From Chloroflexota bacterium (GTDB lineage Bacteria; Chloroflexota; Chloroflexia; Thermomicrobiales; UBA6265): DNA of 16,380 bases. The stretch spans positions 1 through 16,380 of the forward strand of contig JAEWEG010000067.1 in the NCBI GenBank assembly GCA_023389575.1. The letters run 5' to 3'. A program made the translations under genes and the position numbers. Position 1 is the first letter of the stretch; each line of letters begins with the position of its first letter. This document shows positions 1-6,480 of this stretch, one piece after another. The notes under the pieces were generated by a model. The model did not search any database, was not told the origin of the DNA, and was given only the letters and a program-made list of their open reading frames with translations.

Positions 1-1390
1 CGAAGTTCTGGGTTTCGCGGGCGGCCCGCCAGTCGGTGTAGGTCGACGATTCGATCGGCGCCAGCGTCACCGTGATGCCCAGGTTGTCCTGCCAGGTGGC
101 CTGCAGGTATTCGGCGACGGTCTGGACCCGGGCCGGGCTGTTCTGGTACGTGATTTCCATGGTCACCGACGCGGGGTCGATGCCGGCGTCCGCCAGCAAC
201 TGCTTCGCTTCATCCACGTTTTCGGTCAACGGCGACTCATCGAGCAGGGAGCCGGGGATATCCGGGGAGATGACCGTGTAGGCGGGGATGTACTGGCCGC
301 GAAGCACGATGTTCGCCAGGTCTTCGCGGTTGACCGACTTGTAGAGCGCCTGTCGGAACGGAACCTGGCCGGTGAACTCGCCGCGGGTGTCGCAGACGAT
401 GAAGTTGCAGTTGGAGAGCGGGAACTGGAGGAGTTCAGCCGACAGCGCGGGATCGGCCAGCACGCGGTCCAGGTCGGGACCTTCGGGCGCGGCGTAGTCG
501 AGCTCGTCGTTTTCGAAGGCGATGTAAGCCTGCGTGGACGGGTCCTCGAAGATGGAATAGACCGCCCGCTGCAGTGTCACCGGGTCGCCACTGGTGTAGT
601 TCGGGTTCGCCACCAGGACGATTTGCTGGTCGTGATCCCAGGATTCCATCACGTACGGGCCGTTGGACACACCGGTCTCGCCGGTATTGGTCCAACTGTC
701 GCCATGTTCCTCGATGATGTGCTGGGGCACCGGCATGTAGGTCCAGGTGGCGGCGATCAGCGGGAAGAATGCGAGCGGATCGGAGAGCGTGACCTTGAGC
801 GTCGTGTCGTCGACCGCTTCCACGCCGAGGTCCTCGAGTTCGGCCTCGCCGTTGGCGATTTCCTCGCCGTTGAGCAGGTAGAACATTGCCGGGACGTACT
901 CGGAGAGGGTGTTCGGGTCGAGCACGCGCCGCCAGGAGTAGACGAAGTCATTCGCGGTCAGCGGGGTGCCATCCGACCACTGCAGGCCGGGCTTCAGCTT
1001 GAAGGTGAACTCGGTGACGTCATCGCTGACTTCCCAGCTTTCGGCGGCGGCGCCCACGATTTCGCCGGTCTGCTGGTCCACGCGGGTGAGGCCGTCATAG
1101 ATATTGAAGAAGATCGCGAGTTCGTCGAAGCCGGTGCTGGCGCCGGGGTCCATCGTGACCGGTTCGGAGAGCGGCAGGCGCATCACCTGCTCCTCGGCCA
1201 GCGGTCCGTCGTAAGGCGCGGCGGCGCCCTCGGCTTGCGGGGTGGCCTGGGCGAACACGGCGCTCGCGCCACTGGCTCCCAGGGCCGCGGCTCCAGCGCC
1301 AGCGGCCATTGCCTGAAGGGCATGGCGGCGTGACAGCGTGAGCGACAGGCTGCGTTCGATCAATCGCCGAGATTCTTCAGTGACTGCCAT
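1..1390 (-). CDS. ABC transporter substrate-binding protein, family 5 (peptide/nickel type), partial
   Basis: The 463 visible residues run off the left edge, so the C-terminus is missing. This is an exported lipoprotein-like or periplasmic-type binding protein that delivers oligopeptides or related solutes to an ABC permease. The N-terminus has a twin-arginine leader (SRRHAL at residues 20-25), an Ala/Gly-rich hydrophobic stretch and a likely cleavage site near VFAQA (45-49). The mature part opens with LPLSEPVTMDPG and continues with LKPGLQWSDGTPLTANDFVY and later SNGPYVMESW, all typical of SBP_bac_5 proteins. The ATG at 1390 is preceded by an AGGA box (1395-1398). No permease or ATPase gene is visible; these would have to lie beyond the left edge. 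A good promoter candidate (1608-1636) and a palindrome (1529-1550) lie upstream. Substrate cannot be read from sequence. Family call is firm. Confidence 0.93.
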   Translation of the reverse strand, partial: MAVTEESRRLIERSLSLTLSRRHALQAMAAGAGAAALGASGASAVFAQATPQAEGAAAPYDGPLAEEQVMRLPLSEPVTMDPGASTGFDELAIFFNIYDGLTRVDQQTGEIVGAAAESWEVSDDVTEFTFKLKPGLQWSDGTPLTANDFVYSWRRVLDPNTLSEYVPAMFYLLNGEEIANGEAELEDLGVEAVDDTTLKVTLSDPLAFFPLIAATWTYMPVPQHIIEEHGDSWTNTGETGVSNGPYVMESWDHDQQIVLVANPNYTSGDPVTLQRAVYSIFEDPSTQAYIAFENDELDYAAPEGPDLDRVLADPALSAELLQFPLSNCNFIVCDTRGEFTGQVPFRQALYKSVNREDLANIVLRGQYIPAYTVISPDIPGSLLDESPLTENVDEAKQLLADAGIDPASVTMEITYQNSPARVQTVAEYLQATWQDNLGITVTLAPIESSTYTDWRAARETQNF

Positions 1391-1528
1391 GGTTTCCTGA
1401 CTCCCCTGATACGGCAACGAGCTGGTTGCCACTTCCCCGTGTGCGCGCAAAGGTGGGCTTTCACCAGCGCGTGGGATTCATTGCCCCTGCCGACAACCGT
1501 CCCCGGCTGGTTCTGGACGCTCGCGATG

Positions 1529-1550
1529 GCACGATACGTTCGTATCGTGC
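1529..1550. promoter_or_regulatory. Perfect 10-bp-arm palindrome, candidate operator or leader hairpin
   Basis: GCACGATACG (1529-1538) and its exact reverse complement CGTATCGTGC (1541-1550) are separated by only TT. The element sits in the 5' leader of the solute-binding protein gene, about 140 bp upstream of its start codon and about 50 bp downstream of the best promoter candidate. The short spacer suits a dimeric repressor site. As RNA it would form a 9-bp stem with a 4-nt loop. There is no T-tract, so it is not an intrinsic terminator. No regulator gene is adjacent. Confidence 0.5.
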
Positions 1551-1607
1551 TGACCCGCGTATGCGCGTTCACCCGGTGGCTCCAATGTCACCGTGCTGGA
1601 TATGCTG

Positions 1608-1636
1608 ACGATAACAACAGGGTGACCAATCGTCAA
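1608..1636 (-). promoter_or_regulatory. Candidate sigma-70-type promoter of the solute-binding protein gene
   Basis: On the minus strand a TTGACG -35 box (1631-1636) is followed by exactly 17 nt and a TATCGT -10 box (1608-1613). Transcription would start near 1601, leaving a leader of about 210 nt before the ATG at 1390. It lies beyond the terminator that separates this gene from terC. This is motif matching only. Confidence 0.45.
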
Positions 1637-1713
1637 CGTGAGCCTGAATGGCCGCGATGTTCCGGTTGTGCCAGATGCACAAAGGTGGAATCCGCGCGGT
1701 TGGCGGGTACATG

Positions 1714-1749
1714 AAAACCCCGCCCAGGTGAATGCCTGGGCGGGGTTTT
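1714..1749. terminator. Strong bidirectional intrinsic terminator downstream of the Alx/TerC-like gene
   Basis: A perfect 15-bp inverted repeat (1714-1728 and 1735-1749) has a 6-nt loop. The GC-rich core is flanked by A4 on one side and T4 on the other, so a U-tract follows the stem on either strand. It starts 25 nt after the stop codon of the minus-strand gene at 1775 and separates that gene from the solute-binding protein gene. Confidence 0.9.
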
Positions 1750-1774
1750 CGTGCGCTTGCGCCGGGAACCGCCG

Positions 1775-2773
1775 CTATTCCGCTGGCGCGGCGAGACCGT
1801 TTCGCTCGTCGTTGCGCGTCTTGCGCAGGCTCAGCCAGGCCGTGACGGCGATCGTCACCACGATCACCACCAGGGACAGCTCGGTGGGAATCTCGGGAAT
1901 GACCGTGATGTGCTCGCCACCATTGATGAACGGCAGTTCGTTATGGCGCATGGCGTGCACCACCAGCTTCACGCCGATGAAGGCGAGAATGAACGCCAGC
2001 CCGTAGGAGAGGTACACGAGCCGCTCCAGCATGCCGCCGAGCAGGAAGTACAACTGCCGCAGACCAAGCAGCGCGAACGCGTTCGCGGTGAAGACGAGGT
2101 ACGGCTCCTGGGTGACGCCGAAGATGGCCGGAATCGAGTCGAACGCGAACAGCAGGTCGGTCGAGCCGATCGCCAGGATCACGATCGCCATTGGCGTGAT
2201 GAATCGGCGGCCGTCGATCCTGACCGTCATCCGGTCGCCGACGTAGTCAGGCGTGGTGGGGATAACGCGGCGAACGAACCGGATGAAGGCGTTTTCGTGA
2301 TATTCCTCGTCCTCGTCGTGGCTGGAACCAGCCAGCTTCACGGCGGTGTACACGAGGAAGATGCCGAATATATAGAAGACCCAGCTGAAGTTCTCGATCA
2401 TGGCCGCGCCGACCAGGATGAAGGCGCCGCGCATGATCAAGGCCATCGCGATGCCGATCAGGAGCACCTTCTGCTGGTACTCCACGGGCACCCGGAAGCT
2501 GGTCATGATGATCAGGAAGACGAAGAGATTGTCGACCGACAGGCTCTTCTCCAGCAGGAAACCACTGAAGTACTGGATGCCGTGCTCGTGGTCCCATACG
2601 AACCACACGATCACCCCGAAGAACAGGCCCAGCCCGACGTAAATCGCCGACCAGAATCCCGCTTCCTTCAGCGTGGGCTGATGGGGTGTCTTGACGTGTG
2701 CGTAGAAATCAAAAACCAGGAGACCAACGACAAACACGACTGTCGCCAGCCATACCCACATGGGGACACTCAC
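1775..2773 (-). CDS. TerC/Alx-family integral membrane metal-homeostasis protein
   Basis: A 332-residue polytopic membrane protein homologous to E. coli Alx and to TerC proteins, which are linked to manganese or other metal-ion efflux and homeostasis. Hydrophobic segments fill most of the length, interrupted by an acidic loop (SSHDEDEEYHEN, about 150-161). Family signature regions are EKSLSVDNLFVF (75-86) and STDLLFAFDSIPAI (204-217); D81, D206 and D212 are the conserved intramembrane acids. The start is taken as GTG at 2773, because a GGAGG box (2781-2785) lies 7 nt upstream; an in-frame ATG four codons later (2761) has no comparable box. The gene is divergent from a second TerC-family gene and preceded by a yybP-ykoY riboswitch (2808-2913), which points to Mn2+-induced expression. 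A strong terminator follows. Family is certain; the transported ion is inferred from the riboswitch. Confidence 0.95.
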   Translation of the reverse strand: MSVPMWVWLATVVFVVGLLVFDFYAHVKTPHQPTLKEAGFWSAIYVGLGLFFGVIVWFVWDHEHGIQYFSGFLLEKSLSVDNLFVFLIIMTSFRVPVEYQQKVLLIGIAMALIMRGAFILVGAAMIENFSWVFYIFGIFLVYTAVKLAGSSHDEDEEYHENAFIRFVRRVIPTTPDYVGDRMTVRIDGRRFITPMAIVILAIGSTDLLFAFDSIPAIFGVTQEPYLVFTANAFALLGLRQLYFLLGGMLERLVYLSYGLAFILAFIGVKLVVHAMRHNELPFINGGEHITVIPEIPTELSLVVIVVTIAVTAWLSLRKTRNDERNGLAAPAE

Positions 2774-2780
2774 GGATAAC

Positions 2781-2812
2781 CCTCCGAACAGGTTGTGACA
2801 ACCGACCGGAGG
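2781..2812 (-). promoter_or_regulatory. Anti-Shine-Dalgarno hairpin: expression platform of the riboswitch
   Basis: The 3' strand of riboswitch helix P1, CCTCCG (2812-2807), is exactly complementary to CGGAGG (2786-2781), which contains the ribosome binding site of the downstream gene. Between them GGTTG (2803-2799) pairs with CAACC (2795-2791). P1 and this hairpin use the same CCTCC and are mutually exclusive. Inferred logic: metal-bound aptamer keeps P1 closed and the binding site free; without metal the site is masked. Confidence 0.7.
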
Positions 2813-2913
2813 TCTCTTCCATCGCCGCCGGGGGTGGCAGGCAAATGGCGGTGCCGGGAGGAACTCGATCCTACCGTATTGACGACACCGACCCGAAAGG
2901 AATACTCCCCTCC
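2808..2913 (-). ncRNA. yybP-ykoY manganese riboswitch
   Basis: On the minus strand the leader contains GGAGGGGAGTA (2913 down), then GTCGTCAATACGG, and closes with GAGACCTCC (2816-2808). These match the yybP-ykoY conserved elements GGGGAGUA, UCGUCAAU and the 3' GACC. The outer helix P1 is visible as GGAGG (2913-2909) pairing with CCTCC (2812-2808). The class is known to sense Mn2+ and commonly precedes alx/TerC-family genes, exactly the gene downstream here. I assigned it by motif and context; a covariance-model search would settle it. Confidence 0.8.
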
Positions 2914-2920
2914 AGCGCCG

Positions 2921-2926
2921 ATTCTA
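2921..2926 (-). promoter_or_regulatory. Candidate -10 box for the riboswitch-controlled transcript
   Basis: TAGAAT on the minus strand lies 7 nt upstream of the first P1 base, so transcription starting at the usual distance would begin at about 2914, just at the aptamer. I found no convincing -35 hexamer at 16-18 nt. Apart from this and the riboswitch, I see no gene in the 408-nt divergent gap 2774-3181. Confidence 0.3.
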
Positions 2927-3150
2927 CAACATGTGAATTCATGCACGCGCGCGGGCGAGACAGAAACGATCGCCGACGGGCGTTGCACCCGTCCGGGAGG
3001 TGGTTCCATCTTCAGGCGATAGACATCTGGCGACCGATCCACCCTGCCGCGTGGCGGGTTTCATGTGCGTTATAGTGCGTTGGTCAGTTCATTTCATGGG
3101 GTACTGAGGTACGCGTGTCGATACGGAACGGGTTGGTATTAGGCCGTTGA

Positions 3151-3173
3151 ATCGCCTTCGCGGCGATGGGGGA
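3151..3173 (+). promoter_or_regulatory. Hairpin directly abutting the ribosome binding site of the second TerC gene
   Basis: ATCGCC (3151-3156) and GGCGAT (3162-3167) form a 6-bp stem with a TTCGC loop. The next base begins the GGGGGA ribosome binding site (3168-3173), which is 8 nt from the ATG at 3182. The stem leaves the binding site itself single-stranded, so it could act as a stand-by or stabilising structure. A regulatory role is unproven. Confidence 0.35.
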
Positions 3174-3181
3174 CTCTGCAA

Positions 3182-3964
3182 ATGGACTGGATATCCGATC
3201 CAGCGATCTGGTCAGCCCTGCTGACCTTGACGGCGCTGGAAATCGTGCTCGGCGTCGACAACATCGTCTTCATCTCGATCCTGGCGAACAAGCTCCCCGC
3301 GCACCAGCAGGACCGGGCGCGTCTCGTGGGACTGGCCGCCGCGATGATCATGCGCATCGCGTTGCTTTTCGCCATCGGCTGGATCATCGGGTTGACCGAA
3401 CCGTGGTTCAACATCTTCGGACGGGATTTCTCGGGTCGAGACCTCATCATGCTGACTGGTGGGTTGTTCCTCATCTACAAGGCCACGACGGAACTTCACC
3501 ACAAGCTCGAAGGACAGGAAGAGTCGCAAAAGAATGTCCAGGCCACGTCGTTCGCCGCGGTGATCGCCCAGATCATGGTGATGGACATCGTGTTCTCGCT
3601 CGACTCCGTCATTACCGCCGTGGGCATGGCCGACGATATTCCGGTGATGGTGGCGGCGGTGATCATCGCCGTTGGCGTGATGATGGTCGCGGCGAAGCCG
3701 CTCTCCGAATTCGTTCAGGCGCACCCGACGGTCAAGGTGCTGGCCCTCGCGTTCCTGATGCTGATCGGCACATCGCTGGTGGCCGAGGGTTTCCACTTCC
3801 ACATTCCGAAGGGTTACATCTACAGCGCCATGGCATTCAGCGTGCTGGTCGAGATCATCAACCTGCGGGTGCGGACCAAGGGCGAACCGCAAAAGGTCCA
3901 CCTTCACGAGAAGTACTCGGACGAGGAGCGCCAGCAGGCCCTGGCCAGGAACGCCAGTCACTAA
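3182..3964 (+). CDS. TerC-family membrane protein, YgdQ-like
   Basis: A 260-residue integral membrane protein that closely follows the E. coli YgdQ pattern and is distinct from the Alx-like neighbour. Signature regions are LEIVLGVDNIVFIS (19-32), GRDLIMLTGGLFLIYKATTELH (85-106), MDIVFSLDSVITAVGM (134-149) and HFHIPKGYIYSAMAFS (about 205-220). Acidic residues E20, D26, D135 and D141 sit in membrane segments and are the likely ion-binding positions. The family is poorly characterised; a role in metal-ion export or homeostasis is inferred from TerC membership and from its divergent pairing with a Mn-riboswitch-controlled relative. The start is fixed by GGGGGA 8 nt upstream. A long hairpin (3990-4026) follows the stop codon. 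The C-terminal tail after about residue 235 is charged and soluble. Confidence 0.93.
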   Translation: MDWISDPAIWSALLTLTALEIVLGVDNIVFISILANKLPAHQQDRARLVGLAAAMIMRIALLFAIGWIIGLTEPWFNIFGRDFSGRDLIMLTGGLFLIYKATTELHHKLEGQEESQKNVQATSFAAVIAQIMVMDIVFSLDSVITAVGMADDIPVMVAAVIIAVGVMMVAAKPLSEFVQAHPTVKVLALAFLMLIGTSLVAEGFHFHIPKGYIYSAMAFSVLVEIINLRVRTKGEPQKVHLHEKYSDEERQQALARNASH

Positions 3965-3989
3965 CCGTTCCAGTATTCTTCGCGCGATT

Positions 3990-4026
3990 CGCTGGCCGGG
4001 CTTCCCATGTGGGAGTCCGGCCAGCG
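3990..4026 (+). terminator. Long hairpin downstream of the YgdQ-like gene, probable terminator
   Basis: CGCTGGCCGG (3990-3999) pairs with CCGGCCAGCG (4017-4026). The stem continues through one G-T wobble and five inner pairs to a 5-nt loop, giving about 16 bp. It begins 25 nt after the stop codon at 3964. No proper T-tract follows, so termination may be inefficient or Rho-assisted. Confidence 0.55.
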
Positions 4027-4120
4027 CCGTCTTGCGGAAGTGCCCGTTTGCCGGTACAAGGGCTCGGAACACATTTGCTTGCAACGTCGCACGAATGCAA
4101 AACCGAGGAGCTCTTCATTC

Positions 4121-5107
4121 ATGGCCGACCGACCGTTGGTAGCCGTTACCCGGGACATTCCCCAGCCAGGGCTGGATATTCTTGAAGCAGCCTGTGAGCT
4201 GCGTATCTGGCCGCACGAACTGCCGCCAACGGCCGAGGAACTGGCCGGATTCCTCGACGGCGCGGATGGCGCCCTCACGCTCCTCGACGACCGCATCGAC
4301 GGAGCGGTGCTCGACGCCCATCCCCAGCTCAGGATCGTCAGCAACTTCGCGGTGGGCTACGACAACATCAATGTCGACGATGCCACCGCCCGGGGCGTGG
4401 CGGTGTGCAACACCCCTGGCGTGCTGACCGAAACCACCGCCGAGTTTGCCTTCGCGCTGCTGATGGCCACCGCCCGCAGGGTGGTCGAGGCTGAAGCCTA
4501 CATCCGCGATGGCAAGTGGAAAACCTGGGGGCCGAAGGTGCTGCTGGGCCAGAATGTCACCGGCGCCACGCTCGGCATCATTGGCTTCGGGCGCATCGGT
4601 CAGGCCATGGCCAGGATGGCCAAGGGCTTCAACATGCGGATCCTCGTACTGGACAAGACTTCAAACCTTGAAGCCGCCAAATCGATTGGCGCCGAAATCG
4701 TGCCTTGGGAGACCCTTCTGGCCGAATCGGACTTCGTCAGCCTCCATGTGGCCCTGAACGATGAGACGTACCAGATGATCGCGGCCGAGGAGTTCGCGAT
4801 GATGAAGCCTTCCGCCATCCTCATCAACTCCTCCCGTGGCCGAGTGGTGGACACCGAGGCGCTGCTGGAGGCGCTCACCACTGGGCAGATCCTGGCCGCC
4901 GGGCTGGACGTTACCGATCCGGAACCGCTGCCCAGGGACCACCCGCTCGTCTCGCTTCCAAACTGTACGATTGCCCCACACATCGCGTCGGCGACCGTGC
5001 AGACGCGGGACCAGATGTCCACGATGGCGGCCACCAACCTGGTGACCTTCTTCAAGGGCGAAAAACCGCCGTTCGTGGTCAACCCAGACGTGCTGGAATC
5101 GCGGTAG
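4121..5107 (+). CDS. D-2-hydroxyacid dehydrogenase (glyoxylate/hydroxypyruvate reductase type)
   Basis: A 328-residue cytoplasmic NAD(P)-dependent oxidoreductase of the D-isomer 2-hydroxyacid dehydrogenase family. The closest type is glyoxylate/hydroxypyruvate reductase, judged by overall motif spacing. Visible elements are the substrate-loop VSNFAVGYDNINV (73-85), the dinucleotide motif GFGRIG (155-160), the end-of-strand acid D178 that favours NAD(H), the catalytic Arg in NSSRGRVVD (R239), the Glu in DPEP (E268) and the His in APHIAS (H287). The ATG at 4121 is chosen because GAGGAG (4105-4110) precedes it and homologues begin here. The frame stays open back to 4007, but that extension lies in the terminator hairpin. 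Only 23 nt separate it from the M20 gene, so the two are probably co-transcribed. Exact substrate is not determined. Confidence 0.93.
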   Translation: MADRPLVAVTRDIPQPGLDILEAACELRIWPHELPPTAEELAGFLDGADGALTLLDDRIDGAVLDAHPQLRIVSNFAVGYDNINVDDATARGVAVCNTPGVLTETTAEFAFALLMATARRVVEAEAYIRDGKWKTWGPKVLLGQNVTGATLGIIGFGRIGQAMARMAKGFNMRILVLDKTSNLEAAKSIGAEIVPWETLLAESDFVSLHVALNDETYQMIAAEEFAMMKPSAILINSSRGRVVDTEALLEALTTGQILAAGLDVTDPEPLPRDHPLVSLPNCTIAPHIASATVQTRDQMSTMAATNLVTFFKGEKPPFVVNPDVLESR

Positions 5108-5130
5108 ATTCCTCCACGAGGAGTGCGCGC

Positions 5131-6405
5131 ATGACCCTCGTTACCCCGGATCTCAAGGCAGCCATCCACCAGGCCGTGCGGGCCAGGCGAGACGACATCG
5201 TACAGATCGTCCTGGATCTCGTGGGCGTGGAAAGCATCACCCACAACGAAGGCGCGGTGCAGGACGTTGTCCAGCGACATTACGCCAACCGGGGGCTGGA
5301 GGTTGATCGCTGGGAGTCGACCCGGGAGGACATCGCCGACTACATCGTGCACGTTGGTGAACAGCCGAAGTACGAAGGGCGGCCGCATCTGGTTGGCACC
5401 CGCGCCGGGGCGGGTGGCGGCAAGTCGCTCATGCTGCAGGGTCACATCGATACCGTCGATTTCGGCGATCTCGACCTATGGACGCGAAACCCGTTGGGTG
5501 AGGTCGTTGGCGACCGCATCTACGGGAGGGGCGCCGACGACATGAAGGCGGGCGTCGCCACGCACATCGCCGTGCTGGATATCCTCGACGACGTCGGCGT
5601 TAAGCTCACGGGCGACATCAAGCTGGCGGCGAGCGTCGGAGAGGAAGATGGCGGTTTCGGCGCGCTCTCCACCATGCTGCGCGGGCACCGTGCCGACGCC
5701 GCGCTGATTTCCGAGCCAACCAGCCTCGACGTGGTGGTCGCGCACGGGGGATCGCTGGTTTACCGAATCACGGTTCGTGGGAAGTCAGCCCATGGCGGCA
5801 GCCGTAACGACGGCGTGTCGGCGATCGAGAAGTTCTATCCCATCTTCCAGATGCTGCTGCACTGGGAAGCGGAGCGGAACGCCACGCTCAGCCACCCGCT
5901 GTTCGACGAGTTCGAGAACAAGTTCCCGATCAGCACCGGCGTGGTTCGCGCCGGGACGTGGGCCTCGACCGTGCCGGAGGTGCTGGTCGCCGAGGGGCGG
6001 CTCGGGTTCCTGCCTGGCGAGACGATCGAGCAGATGCAGGCCGAAACCGAGCGGCGCATCAACGAGATCGCCGACGCGGACGACTGGATGCGTGAGCACC
6101 GGCCGGAGGTGGAATGGTTCGGCGGCCAGTTCGCATCCTGCGAAATCTCGCCCGAGGAGCCGATCGCCCAGACCATCGCCCGGGCACACGAGACCGTCAC
6201 CGGGAAACCGGCCGAGTTCAAGGCGATCACCGCCGGCCTCGACATGCGCCTACTGATCAATGTTGGCGGCATTCCCACCGCCACCTACGGTGCTGGTGAT
6301 GTTCGCTTCTGTCACTGTGCCGACGAGTGGATCAGCATCGATGAGATTCTGGTCGCGGTCGAGACCAATACCATCGCCGCCATCGAGTGGTGCGGAATCG
6401 CCTGA
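5131..6405 (+). CDS. M20-family metallopeptidase (ArgE/DapE type)
   Basis: A 424-residue dizinc hydrolase of the ArgE/DapE/ACY1 family that cleaves N-acyl or peptide bonds of amino-acid derivatives. Zinc-site motifs are in order: GHIDTVD (H105, catalytic D107), GRGADDMKAG (bridging D137), GEEDGG (E171 general base, E172 ligand), ISEPT (E195) and the C-terminal FCHCADEW (H395). The dimerisation or lid region carries the typical GKSAHGGSRNDGVSAIEK (217-234). Length is normal for the family. The ATG at 5131 has GAGGAG 7 nt upstream and follows the dehydrogenase by 23 nt, indicating one operon. Family members act on acetylornithine, succinyl-diaminopimelate, N-carbamoyl or N-acyl amino acids; nothing here links it to arginine or lysine biosynthesis genes, so a catabolic deacylase or peptidase is equally possible. 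Confidence 0.93.
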   Translation: MTLVTPDLKAAIHQAVRARRDDIVQIVLDLVGVESITHNEGAVQDVVQRHYANRGLEVDRWESTREDIADYIVHVGEQPKYEGRPHLVGTRAGAGGGKSLMLQGHIDTVDFGDLDLWTRNPLGEVVGDRIYGRGADDMKAGVATHIAVLDILDDVGVKLTGDIKLAASVGEEDGGFGALSTMLRGHRADAALISEPTSLDVVVAHGGSLVYRITVRGKSAHGGSRNDGVSAIEKFYPIFQMLLHWEAERNATLSHPLFDEFENKFPISTGVVRAGTWASTVPEVLVAEGRLGFLPGETIEQMQAETERRINEIADADDWMREHRPEVEWFGGQFASCEISPEEPIAQTIARAHETVTGKPAEFKAITAGLDMRLLINVGGIPTATYGAGDVRFCHCADEWISIDEILVAVETNTIAAIEWCGIA

Positions 6406-6438
6406 CGTCAGACATCAATTGCGTTCCAGTTCCCATGC

Positions 6439-6472
6439 CGGGTCATGTTCCCGCATGACCCGTGAAGAAGGA
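6439..6472 (+). promoter_or_regulatory. 9-bp hairpin immediately before the S9 peptidase ribosome binding site
   Basis: CGGGTCATG (6439-6447) and CATGACCCG (6454-6462) are exact reverse complements with a 6-nt loop. Two bases later comes AAGAAGGA (6465-6472), the ribosome binding site of the GTG-started gene at 6481. No T-tract follows, so it is not a typical terminator of the upstream operon. It could be an operator, an RNA-stabilising stem or a translational element. Confidence 0.4.
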
Positions 6473-6480
6473 CCCTGCCC

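Noticed and set aside
1751..2779. Long plus-strand open frame opposite the Alx-like gene
   Set aside because: It is an antisense shadow with His/Asp/Arg-rich low-complexity composition, while the minus strand encodes a clear TerC-family protein.
3060..3181. A second yybP-ykoY riboswitch before the YgdQ-like gene
   Set aside because: GGGGTACTGA and TGTCGATACGG look vaguely similar to the aptamer motifs, but GGGGAGTA and TCGTCAAT are not intact and no closing P1 helix could be found.
4007..4120. N-terminal extension of the dehydrogenase from an ATG at 4007
   Set aside because: The ATG lies in the loop of the terminator hairpin 3990-4026, the extra 38 residues do not resemble the family, and the ATG at 4121 has a GAGGAG box.
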